Assembly (NCBI GenBank): GCA_016927455.1
Contig: JAFGMQ010000022.1
Span: forward strand, 1 to 45,973
Source of the DNA: Deltaproteobacteria bacterium
Lineage (GTDB): Bacteria; Desulfobacterota; DSM-4660; Desulfatiglandales; Desulfatiglandaceae
Direction of reading: 5' to 3'
DNA length: 45,973 nt
The notes beneath the pieces are model-generated. The model did no database searches. It was not told the DNA's origin and worked only from the letters and a program-made list of their open reading frames with translations. Made by a program: the position numbers and the translations under genes. Positions 18,383 to 27,205 of this stretch are shown here, piece by piece. Numbering within the stretch: the first letter of the stretch is position 1; each line of letters starts with the position of its first letter.

Positions 18383-19763
18383 TTTTATATCTCCACAGTG
18401 ATGCCATTGCCCTTGCTGCTCGCTCAGGCGAAGGAAAATTAACGAGCGCTCCAGAAATTTCCAGGTGTTCCATCTCCCTGTCCCATATCCCTGGTGGAGC
18501 ATATATACAGGTAACAAGGGGCTTTTTCTGTTTCCAGTTCATGAGCAGGTGGCTGATTCCATTTACCACGCCCACGTTGGCTGATGCAAACATAATAAGT
18601 ATTAGAATACCATTGACGTTCTCATCATCCATAACTGCCTTTATTATCTCCCTGCTCGCAACTGCATCGTACCAGGCAGGCCCCATATCGACAGGATTTG
18701 ACCTCAGGGCAAGCGGGGGCAGGTTTTGATTTATACGACCCTGAGTATGATTCTGAAAATCTACTATTTTTAATCCATTTGCCTCGCAGACATCGCATGC
18801 AGCCATGCCAGGACCTGCCTGTCCGGATAAAATCGCCACGCCGTTCCCTTCCAATTCAGGGCAACCAGCCAGTGCCTTGGCTGAATCCAGAAGATTCTCG
18901 GTGTCATCTATCGCAAGTATGCCTGCCTGCCTGAATGCCCCCATATATATCTCATGCCTTCCTGCCATCGACCCGGTATGGGATTTGGAAGCCTGGTCAC
19001 CTTTCTCTGAGCTTCCTGTTTTATTAATGATAACAGGCTTTTTGCCCCTATGTTTTTTAAATATCTCCATCAATCGACCCGGATTGTCTATGCCTTCCAT
19101 ATAGAGCATCAGAACTTTTGTATCAGGATCATTATCCATCAAGTATTCTACTACCTCGGCAAAATCAATATTCAGGCGGTTTCCAAGACCTATGATCTTG
19201 CTGAAACCTACATCCGTCCTCATTGCCATAAACCCGAACAAATGAGAAATCCCGCCGCTCTGACTGACAAGTGCTATTGTCCCTTTCTTCACCCTGGAAA
19301 ATTCGGGCGTAAAAGATGCATTTAAAGAAGCATGGAAGTTTATCATGCCAAAGGTGTTGGGCCCGATAACACATATCCCTGCCTTATCTGCAATCTCGCC
19401 AATTGTATTGTGAAGCTCTATTCCGGATGAATCTTCAATCTCCTTGAATCCTGCTGTAATCAGCACAACCCCCTTGACACCCGAATCCGCACATTCTCGG
19501 AATACTTCGACAAGGAGTTTTGCCGGAACAGCCACTATAACCATATCTATCTGTTTTCCGTAATCTGAGATTGAACTGTAGGTCTTTAATCCCATAGTAG
19601 TATCAGAGTAGGGATTTACAGGTATAATTTCGCCTTTGAAGCCTCCTTTGATAAGGCTGTTCATAACATGGGAGCCCAGTTTTTCAGGCTTTTCAGATGC
19701 CCCGATTACCGCTACTGATCCTGGGTTGAATAAGACGTCCATTCCGATGACATTTTCAGACAT
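18366..19763 (-). CDS. ADP-forming acyl-CoA synthetase, alpha (CoA-binding) subunit
   Basis: LFNPGSVAVIGASEKPEKLG CoA-binding domain; GPNTFGMIN; ALVSQSGGISH; SHTGSMAG. Confidence 0.92.
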   Translation of the reverse strand: MSENVIGMDVLFNPGSVAVIGASEKPEKLGSHVMNSLIKGGFKGEIIPVNPYSDTTMGLKTYSSISDYGKQIDMVIVAVPAKLLVEVFRECADSGVKGVVLITAGFKEIEDSSGIELHNTIGEIADKAGICVIGPNTFGMINFHASLNASFTPEFSRVKKGTIALVSQSGGISHLFGFMAMRTDVGFSKIIGLGNRLNIDFAEVVEYLMDNDPDTKVLMLYMEGIDNPGRLMEIFKKHRGKKPVIINKTGSSEKGDQASKSHTGSMAGRHEIYMGAFRQAGILAIDDTENLLDSAKALAGCPELEGNGVAILSGQAGPGMAACDVCEANGLKIVDFQNHTQGRINQNLPPLALRSNPVDMGPAWYDAVASREIIKAVMDDENVNGILILIMFASANVGVVNGISHLLMNWKQKKPLVTCIYAPPGIWDREMEHLEISGALVNFPSPERAARAMASLWRYKNAIER

Positions 19764-19989
19764 TAGTATATTGGCTCCTTTACTGCTTTAATATTCCCTG
19801 CAGAAATTTTTGTACTGATTGATAATATAAAACTTATGAACTGATTTTAACAGGCTTTTTTAGCCAAATCCATTGTCCAATTCAAGCAGCAGTTGAAACT
19901 AAAAAAAGTTCACAGGCCTTTAGATCTTTTCAATCTTCAGGAGTTTTATTGGTCGGTTTTTTATTCCATAAGAAATTTTCTCGTAAAAT

Positions 19990-20802
19990 TTAATCGCCAA
20001 TTCGGATAGTATCTAAAAGCGAAAGAGAAGCGATGGCATGCCAGGTGGAATCGAGGAAGGCAGTGGCTCCATCGATACGCGCAAAGCCTCCATTTCCGGT
20101 CCTGCATGCAATTACAAAGGCCTGGCAGGCATAAGGGTTTTCAGGAGAAGCATCAAGCAGGCTGAGGGCACGCAGGCAGGTATGACAGTTTTCCACATAG
20201 GAAGTGCTGCCGGGAAGAAAGCCAAATCCTCCATCACAATTCTGGCAAGATTGAAGCCATGAGACGAAATCATTTTGTGGTGTAAATTTCAACACTCCTT
20301 GTACCATATTCATATGGTATAATATTATCCAGAGCTCGTACGCAACTCGCCATATCCATTCATTATACAGTCCATCAAATTCTGATAAATCGAGCATGTT
20401 TGCCACTCCAGGAATCTCCCTGGCAATTCTTTCGCAGTAGTAATACTCGTCAGTGTTCTGAGTTTCAGCAAGTCGCCTTTTTATAAATTTGACTGTCCTA
20501 TGGATATCAAAAGGAACCCCGGCTAACAGGCAAGAGGATAGTACCTGAAATTTCGTCCTTGCTCCTGTCCAGTCTGTCTTCTCCATGCGAAAAAGATAGT
20601 CCCTGAGGGCCTGGTCCTGGCGTAAGTCAAGGTCATCATTTATATCAATGGCTGAAAGAATACGCAGGGCATGATAGGTATCTTCCACAGTTGCCGGCAA
20701 CATAGGGGTAGCGCCATAACCGCTGCTTTCTTTTTTCCTTGCCTTAAGAAAGTCCAAGACTCGCGGTGTGAGTTTTTCTATAAGTTTACGATCTGGATTC
20801 AT
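19990..20802 (-). CDS. Prenyltransferase/squalene-oxidase-repeat (alpha/alpha toroid) protein, protein-prenyltransferase beta-like
   Basis: Repeats CQNCDGGFGFLPGSTSYVENCHTCLRALSLL and CRTGNGGFARIDGATAFLDSTWHAIASLSLLD match the GGF...PG...H/C..LR/S.LSLL prenyltransferase repeat pattern. Confidence 0.75.
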   Translation of the reverse strand: MNPDRKLIEKLTPRVLDFLKARKKESSGYGATPMLPATVEDTYHALRILSAIDINDDLDLRQDQALRDYLFRMEKTDWTGARTKFQVLSSCLLAGVPFDIHRTVKFIKRRLAETQNTDEYYYCERIAREIPGVANMLDLSEFDGLYNEWIWRVAYELWIILYHMNMVQGVLKFTPQNDFVSWLQSCQNCDGGFGFLPGSTSYVENCHTCLRALSLLDASPENPYACQAFVIACRTGNGGFARIDGATAFLDSTWHAIASLSLLDTIRIGD

Positions 20803-20917
20803 GGTATATGGAAAGTTCAGCCAGTTCCAAAGCAGATCCCAGCATAAAGATGATGGTGGATCTTGTTCAAAGGCTTAAGGTGGTCACAGGTTCTGCCGTT
20901 TGCATTAAATTTATCAT

Positions 20918-22588
20918 TTATATGCTGCCCAATTCAGATTCAATTTCCTCTAACAAAGAAAAGGCATTTTCAAGGTCTGAAAGACTGTTATCTGTTTGTG
21001 AGAGCAGATTTGCAATGGTGGTCAATTCGTCTTCCATAAATGATTTTGCCTGTTTGGATATATCTTCGATCGAGCGAAATATCGCTTCTGACCACTGTGC
21101 GGAGAGCCGGTAAAGATTTTTTTCTACTTCCCAGGGCAATAATTTCAAAAAATGACGGTTAATCAGGGGTCTGAAAATACACATTGGGATCAGGAACCAG
21201 ACAAATTCAAGATCCGTATCAAAAACATAACCAATACGGATATCGGGGGACTCGGGTCTTTCAATATGGGCATCAAATTCAGCTCCGGCGAAGGTAATAT
21301 GCAAAGCCTCTTTAATACGCTGGCTGAGCCGGTCCTGAAAAGCCCTTACAATCCGGGAAGAACTGCTCAGCGCTTCCGGCAGATATAGGGTTGCAAGCTG
21401 CTCCCCCTTTGTTGTCGATATGGCCTCCAAGTGGGATAAAAGGTCTTTTTCAATCCACTGCCTGAAATCGGCCGTGACTTTACCTATATGTCCCTTCCAG
21501 CAGGGTATCTGGGAATGGAATTCGGTCGTAATCTTTTCCAATATATCGGTATGTGATTCTTGGAATAGATTGGCTGCATCTGAGTGAAGATTGGCTCTGA
21601 GATTCTGATTCATGGTCCATATCTCGCTGCGAACAGTCGAAAGAATTCTGAACTCTTGTTGAATTTCCTCCTGTAATTGCAGGCGGGAGGTCTGTTCGGC
21701 TCCTGCCGCGGAAATAGCCAGAATTAGATATTTACTGCAGTTTTCAATGAGTGCTGACAGCTTATGGCGTATGATTTTATTGGTTTTTTCAGGTTTTACG
21801 GCGTTGAATGATTGCAGTAAACCACGTAATTTGTCCCTCATCGGTTCAAAACCAGGCTCCACGGAAAATGGCAGGATGCGGATGGGTTTTTCAAAGTGAT
21901 CCCTGGTTTGTCCATGAATGAAATTCAGCACAATGTTAAGCTCGTCCGGAGAAATTAAATCCGCTTTTGTAAGCAAAATGGTAATTTCCGTTGTAGCCTG
22001 CTGCAGCTCTTTTAAGAGACGGATGTCTTCTTCGGAAAGCGGGTGATCCGCACTTATGGCTAAAAAGGCTTCTCCAACCCTGGGCAGCCAGTCCATGGAA
22101 ATAAGGGTATTATGTTCAAAGACGCTGCCAAGACCTGGCGTGTCCACGAATATAATCTCAGGACAGAAATTAAGCTCCGGCACTTCTATATCAACCCTTT
22201 GAACTTGTTTCACATTATTTGGGTTATGCTGTTCGGCAACATAATCAGTTATGCAGTCAAAAGGAATTTCTTCTTCCCGGCCAGTCAAAAAACAAACGAC
22301 CGCACGGTCCTTGCGACCGTATTTTATCCTGGTGATAATGGCGGTAAGAGGTATTACTGCTACCGGGAGGACATTCCTGCCGATCATGCTGTTGAGAAGA
22401 GAACTTTTACCTGCCTTGAAACCGCCTAAAAGTGCCACATTGAAAATATCATCTTCAAGGAGCAACTCGCCTAAAACAGTTGTCTGCGGGACGAGAGAAT
22501 CAATACTGAATTGTTCACAAATGCCGATTATTTGTTCAAGGAAATGTCTATAATCATATTGAATTTTCTGATCCTGATCGTCTGTCAC
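20918..22588 (-). CDS. Bacterial dynamin-like GTPase
   Basis: G1 GGFKAGKSSLLN, G2 PLTAIITRI, G3 FVDTPGLGSV, G4 LLTKADLI; long helical C-terminal region; GTG start with GGAGGT RBS. Confidence 0.85.
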   Translation of the reverse strand: MTDDQDQKIQYDYRHFLEQIIGICEQFSIDSLVPQTTVLGELLLEDDIFNVALLGGFKAGKSSLLNSMIGRNVLPVAVIPLTAIITRIKYGRKDRAVVCFLTGREEEIPFDCITDYVAEQHNPNNVKQVQRVDIEVPELNFCPEIIFVDTPGLGSVFEHNTLISMDWLPRVGEAFLAISADHPLSEEDIRLLKELQQATTEITILLTKADLISPDELNIVLNFIHGQTRDHFEKPIRILPFSVEPGFEPMRDKLRGLLQSFNAVKPEKTNKIIRHKLSALIENCSKYLILAISAAGAEQTSRLQLQEEIQQEFRILSTVRSEIWTMNQNLRANLHSDAANLFQESHTDILEKITTEFHSQIPCWKGHIGKVTADFRQWIEKDLLSHLEAISTTKGEQLATLYLPEALSSSSRIVRAFQDRLSQRIKEALHITFAGAEFDAHIERPESPDIRIGYVFDTDLEFVWFLIPMCIFRPLINRHFLKLLPWEVEKNLYRLSAQWSEAIFRSIEDISKQAKSFMEDELTTIANLLSQTDNSLSDLENAFSLLEEIESELGSI

Positions 22589-22604
22589 TTAAATACCTCC
22601 AAAT

Positions 22605-22684
22605 AAAAAAACTCCCACCGGATTCTTAGCCGGCAGGAGTTATATTTACAAAAAAACTCCCGCCAGCCTTTGCTCAGCAGGAGT
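22605..22684 (-). repeat. Two tandem terminator-like hairpins (45-bp period) in the dynamin-like gene leader
   Basis: Minus strand: ACTCCTGC TG AGC AAAG GCT G GCGGGAGT TTTTTT and AACTCCTGCCGG CTAAGAAT CCGGTGGGAGTT TTTTT; each ends in a run of 7 T. Confidence 0.85.
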
Positions 22685-22934
22685 CATCAGCCCGAGAACA
22701 GGCATTTATCGAGGGACTCCATCCTCAATTTAATATCTCTAATTGCACAAAATCGAAAAAAAGACAAGAGAAATCAATGCGATTATAAAACAGAAAGCCG
22801 TGAGGGCCTTTATTTTCTGTGAAAAGACTTTACATTTATTCTTATTGCGGATTATAAGGCTTTTAAAATACTAATATGCCGAATATGGATAAATAAACTG
22901 TATTTAATGCCCTAACCTGAAAGGAGAAATATTA

Positions 22935-23930
22935 ATGTACAAAAACAAAAGGTCTTTTTTTGCTCTGCTAACTGTATCCATTCTGTTCTCTTTTGCTTTA
23001 CCTGCCCAGTCAGCAGAGAAAAAGGCTTCAGAAGAAAAAGTTGCTGCGGTTAACGGATCAGTAATTACAGTTAATGATTTTAATAGGGATTTTAATCTGG
23101 CTAAAGAACGGCTTTCGCAGATGGGAAGCTTTGTAAGCGAATCCCAGCTTCCTGAACTCAAGAAGAGAGTGCTTGATAACCTTATTGATCTCGAGGTTCT
23201 TTATCAGGAAAGTCAAAAGGCTGGAATAAAAGCTGACGAACAGGCAGTTGCCAAGCAATTCCAGTCATTTAAAAGTGGTTTTCCAGGTGATGCTGAAATA
23301 AATGAATGGTTCAAGAAGATGAATACCTCCGAGACAGACATAAAAGCGCAGATAACACGTCAGATGGCTATATACCAACTGATAGAGACTCAGGTAGTTG
23401 CAAATATCATTATATCGGATGAAGAAAGCATGGCCTACTATAACAGCCATCCGGAGATCTCAAAGCAATCTGAGCAGGTCCGCGCAAGTCACATTCTGAT
23501 CAAGATTGAGCCGGGGGCAGATGAGTCAAAAAAGGCTGAAGCCCGAAAAGAAATTGAAGAAATACAGAAAAAGGTGAAAAAAGGCGAAGATTTTGGTGCC
23601 CTCGCAAAAGAATCGTCAGCATGCCCCAGTGCTGCAAAGGAGGGCGACCTGGGCTATTTTACCAGAGGAAGGATGGTAAAGCCCTTTGAAGACGCTGTTT
23701 TTGCCTTAAAACCGGGCGAAGTGAGCGGAATTGTAGAAACACAGTTTGGCTATCATCTTATTAAATCCGTTGATAAAAAGGCAGAGATGACAATACCTTA
23801 TGAGGATGTTAAAAAAGACATTGAAACCATCCTGAAAAGGGAAAAGATTAATAAGGGAGCTGTTGTTTACATAGATAAGCTTAAGGAAAAAGCCAAAATA
23901 GAGACATTCCTTGCTGAAGACAAACTATAG
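22935..23930 (+). CDS. Exported PpiC/SurA-type peptidylprolyl isomerase
   Basis: Signal peptide MYKNKRSFFALLTVSILFSFALPAQSA; parvulin domain VRASHILIKIEPGADE...GGDLGYFTRGRMVKPFEDAVFALKPGEVSGIVETQFGYHLIK pattern. Confidence 0.93.
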   Translation: MYKNKRSFFALLTVSILFSFALPAQSAEKKASEEKVAAVNGSVITVNDFNRDFNLAKERLSQMGSFVSESQLPELKKRVLDNLIDLEVLYQESQKAGIKADEQAVAKQFQSFKSGFPGDAEINEWFKKMNTSETDIKAQITRQMAIYQLIETQVVANIIISDEESMAYYNSHPEISKQSEQVRASHILIKIEPGADESKKAEARKEIEEIQKKVKKGEDFGALAKESSACPSAAKEGDLGYFTRGRMVKPFEDAVFALKPGEVSGIVETQFGYHLIKSVDKKAEMTIPYEDVKKDIETILKREKINKGAVVYIDKLKEKAKIETFLAEDKL

Positions 23931-23981
23931 CTGACTCCGGGGCTTTCAGCTGTTGAGAAGAGGAAGCCCCTTCCCTCTGAA

Positions 23982-24473
23982 TCATAGAGCACAGTCTGAG
24001 GTATCTCCTCCTAATTTTGAAAGTGCGTGATTCAATGCAGGCAATACGACGGATAGATTTTCTCTTGCTCCACCGGGGCTTCCGGGCAGATTTATTATAA
24101 GGGATGAATTTCTGACACCGGCCATGGCACGTGACATCATGGCGTGGGGAGTCTTTTTCAGGCTGGCGTACCGCATAGCCTCCGCCATCCCGGGCACTTC
24201 ATAGTCAATAACTCTTTTCATTGCCTGAGGAGTAAGATCCCTGGGACTGAGTCCGGTTCCTCCGGATGTGATGATAAGAGAGAAATGTTCATTATCAACC
24301 CACGCCCTGATGGTTTCAGCGATCTTTTCTATGTCATCAGGGATGATCAGTTTCCTGATTACATTAAAACCGTGCTTTTCAAGCATGGCAACAACAATTT
24401 CCCCGCTCTCATCCTTTCTCAGGCCCTGAGACCCCTTGTCACTGATTGTTAAGACTCCTGCTCTGATTTCCAT
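23982..24473 (-). CDS. mog: MogA/MoaB-type molybdenum cofactor biosynthesis protein
   Basis: AGVLTISDKGSQG, LIITSGGTGLSPRDLTPQA, LIINLPGSPGGARENL. Confidence 0.92.
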   Translation of the reverse strand: MEIRAGVLTISDKGSQGLRKDESGEIVVAMLEKHGFNVIRKLIIPDDIEKIAETIRAWVDNEHFSLIITSGGTGLSPRDLTPQAMKRVIDYEVPGMAEAMRYASLKKTPHAMMSRAMAGVRNSSLIINLPGSPGGARENLSVVLPALNHALSKLGGDTSDCAL

Positions 24474-24490
24474 ATTTTAAGGCTTGATAT

Positions 24491-26572
24491 CTATTCTTTT
24501 TCCTGCTGGGATTCAGCAATAACCTTTTCAGCCAATTGAGCCGGGACTTCCTCATAATGGGAATGCTCCATCGTGAACGAACCGCGGCCTCCGGTCATGG
24601 AGTTGAGGTCAAGTGCATATTTCATTACCTCAGCCATCGGCACACTGGCCTTAATCACCTGATATTTTCCCTGGCTGTCCATACCAAGAACCCTTCCACG
24701 CCTGCTGTTGAGATCACCCATAACATCACCCATAACATCTTCCGGGACAGTAATCTCCATTTTCATAATCGGCTCAAGCAGGGTAGGCCTGGCCTCCTGA
24801 ATAGCCTTCTTGAGGCACATGCTTGCGGCTATCTTGAATGCCATTTCAGAAGAGTCAACTTCATGGGACTTTCCATCGAAAAAACGAACCTTCAAATCAA
24901 CAATCGGATATCCGGCAAGGGTTCCGCTTTTAAGCGCTTCATGAAGGCCCTTTTCAACTGCCGGGACAAAATTGCGTGGCACATTCATCCCTGTCAGGTC
25001 TTCAAAAAACTCAAAACCCGAGTCTTTTTCAAGAGGAAAGACGTCGAAATGGACTTCTGCAAACTGGCCCCGCCCTCCTGATTGTTTTTTATGTCTATAG
25101 ATAATCTTTTCAGCCTTCTTTGTTATGGTTTCTCTATAAGGCACCTTGACAGGCTTTAAATTTACCTCAACACCAAACTTCCTGTTGAGTTTTTCGCAGG
25201 TGGCCTCGAGATGTATCTGACCGGTGCCGGAAAGAATTACTTCCGAGGTAGTCTGATCCCTGTCAAGTCTCAGAGTAGGATCTTCCTCAAGAAGTTTGGA
25301 GATAGAACTAAAAAGCTTATCTTCACTGCCTTTGGCCTTTGCCTCAACCGCATAGGATATTACGGGAGGAAGAGCTTCAACACCCTTAAATACCACGGGT
25401 GCATTTTCTGAACACAGTGTATCTCCTGTTGCTGTTTCCTTAAGCTTAGCAATGGCAATTATATCGCCTGGACAAGCCATTTCTACCGGCTGCTGCTTTT
25501 TCCCTTCAATTATAAGCAGTTGTCCGAATTTTTCTCTGGTCTCCTTATTTGCATTATACAATGTTGAGTCCGATTCGACTGTGCCTGAAAATACCCTTAA
25601 CAGAGTAAGCTTTCCCGCAAAAGGATCGGCGATGGTTTTAAAAACCAGCCCTGAAAAAGACGTTTCAGCATCTGCCTTCAATTCAAACATTTCATCACTG
25701 CCCGGCCTTATACCCTGTTTCGGATCTCTCTCGAGAGGTGAAGGGAAACCCTGGACGATAATATCCATCAACTGAGGCGGTCCAATATTCAAAGTTGCAG
25801 AACCGCATAATATCGGAACAACTGCCCCGGATTTGACGCCGCGTATAAAAGTGTCGAATATCTCCTGGGAAGAGAGCTCTTCCCCTTCCAGATATTTTTC
25901 CATAAGTACGTCATCTACTTCAACAATGTTTTCGATAATTTTTTCACGCCATTCAGTTACAGCATCATCCATGTCAGACGGTATATCAGCAGTCTCAAAT
26001 TGTCCGCTTCCGTCCTTAGTGTAATTATATGCCTTCATATTTATCAGATCCACAAGCCCGGAGAAGGTTTCCTCAGAACCTATTGGCAGCAATACCGGAG
26101 TTATTTTTATCTCGAATGTCTTGGAGACCTCTTCAATGACCCTGTAAAAATCAGCCCTCTCCCTGTCCATTTTATTAATGAAGATCATCTTTGGAAGCTT
26201 CTGTTCCTCCGCGAAAGCCCAGACCTTTTCAGTCCCGACTTTTACGCCTGAAGTAGCATCAATGACAACAATTACACCGTCGGCTGCCTGAAGGGAAAAT
26301 TTAGTATCCGAAAGGAAGTTATCATCACCAGGGGTATCAATAATATTTATTATGTGTTTCTTCCAGGTGCAGTGGTTAAAAGAAGTGCTTATAGTTATGC
26401 CTCTCTTCACTTCCTCTGGTTCGAAGTCAAAATTGGAAGTTCCATCGTCCACTTTTCCAAATCTTGTGACACTTTTTCCCGTGAACAGCATGGCTTCTGC
26501 CAGGGAAGTTTTGCCCGAACCGCCGTGAGCAATCAGCGCCACATTTCTAAGATCTTCAGCTTTTCTTTGCAT
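24491..26572 (-). CDS. Elongation factor G-like translational GTPase (EF-G paralogue)
   Basis: G1 AHGGSGKTSLAEAML, RGITISTS, DTPGDDNF, NKMDRERADF; C-terminal EF-G domains (HKKQSGGRGQFAEVHFDVFPLE, LEPIMKMEITVPEDVMGDVMGDLNSRRG). Confidence 0.93.
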   Translation of the reverse strand: MQRKAEDLRNVALIAHGGSGKTSLAEAMLFTGKSVTRFGKVDDGTSNFDFEPEEVKRGITISTSFNHCTWKKHIINIIDTPGDDNFLSDTKFSLQAADGVIVVIDATSGVKVGTEKVWAFAEEQKLPKMIFINKMDRERADFYRVIEEVSKTFEIKITPVLLPIGSEETFSGLVDLINMKAYNYTKDGSGQFETADIPSDMDDAVTEWREKIIENIVEVDDVLMEKYLEGEELSSQEIFDTFIRGVKSGAVVPILCGSATLNIGPPQLMDIIVQGFPSPLERDPKQGIRPGSDEMFELKADAETSFSGLVFKTIADPFAGKLTLLRVFSGTVESDSTLYNANKETREKFGQLLIIEGKKQQPVEMACPGDIIAIAKLKETATGDTLCSENAPVVFKGVEALPPVISYAVEAKAKGSEDKLFSSISKLLEEDPTLRLDRDQTTSEVILSGTGQIHLEATCEKLNRKFGVEVNLKPVKVPYRETITKKAEKIIYRHKKQSGGRGQFAEVHFDVFPLEKDSGFEFFEDLTGMNVPRNFVPAVEKGLHEALKSGTLAGYPIVDLKVRFFDGKSHEVDSSEMAFKIAASMCLKKAIQEARPTLLEPIMKMEITVPEDVMGDVMGDLNSRRGRVLGMDSQGKYQVIKASVPMAEVMKYALDLNSMTGGRGSFTMEHSHYEEVPAQLAEKVIAESQQEKE

Positions 26573-26899
26573 ATTTAGGCCCTTTCCTGATCAATCAAAG
26601 TTCAGACGCTTACAAAAGCAGTCTCGCGTATAAATTAACTACCGAACGACTCTGTAAAAAACTGCAGGAATAATTGCCGCATACCAGAAACCGTCCTCCT
26701 TCATCTATTCTATATCCGGATTCAAGACGGCAGAAGGTAAAGCGAGATGCAGCAGCAGGTCTTTTCCCCATGCCGTCAGGTAAAATTAATAAAACCAGAT
26801 TTTACAAAAACATTTCAGATTTTTACATTTTCAGGTATAAAAAGACCATAAATAAATTCTGATGAAAACCGTCTTTATTCATTGTCTTTTTGAAAATAC

Positions 26900-26916
26900 A
26901 TATATCTCAGATATAT
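26900..26916. promoter_or_regulatory. Near-perfect palindrome, candidate operator
   Basis: ATATATCT-C-AGATATAT in the 633-bp divergent intergenic region. Confidence 0.35.
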
Positions 26917-27205
26917 TGATTTATATCCAATCTTGAAGTAGATACATCAACAGTCAAATTAAAGTCAAGCCAAGAATGTGTCATGTGAGGTAAATCAGGG
27001 TTATTTTGCTGAAATGCCCAATAATAGTTGATTTTTTCATTGATAATTTGCGGGAAAATGCTAAGTTATTTAATTTTGCATATTAAAGAGGTTGATTCGA
27101 TAAAGTCATGTCAGGCTGGACAGCGTTACAGGAAGATTAAAAAAGTCACTCTAAATACCGGACAGGAACATGTGATAAGGTTTCTGTAATTTTTTTCAAA
27201 GATAA

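Noticed and set aside
22605-22684. CRISPR or guanidine-II (mini-ykkC) interpretation of the tandem hairpins
   Set aside because: Only two units, no spacers, and loops lack the ACGR signature; tandem terminators fit better.
22650-22934. Possible short leader peptide (MESLDKCLFSG) upstream of the tandem hairpins
   Set aside because: Start codon directly abuts the only SD-like sequence, so translation is not supported; kept only as a possibility for the RNA-leader finding.
24536-25081. 181-aa plus-strand ORF inside the EF-G-like gene
   Set aside because: Antisense shadow ORF; the EF-G-like frame carries all recognised motifs.
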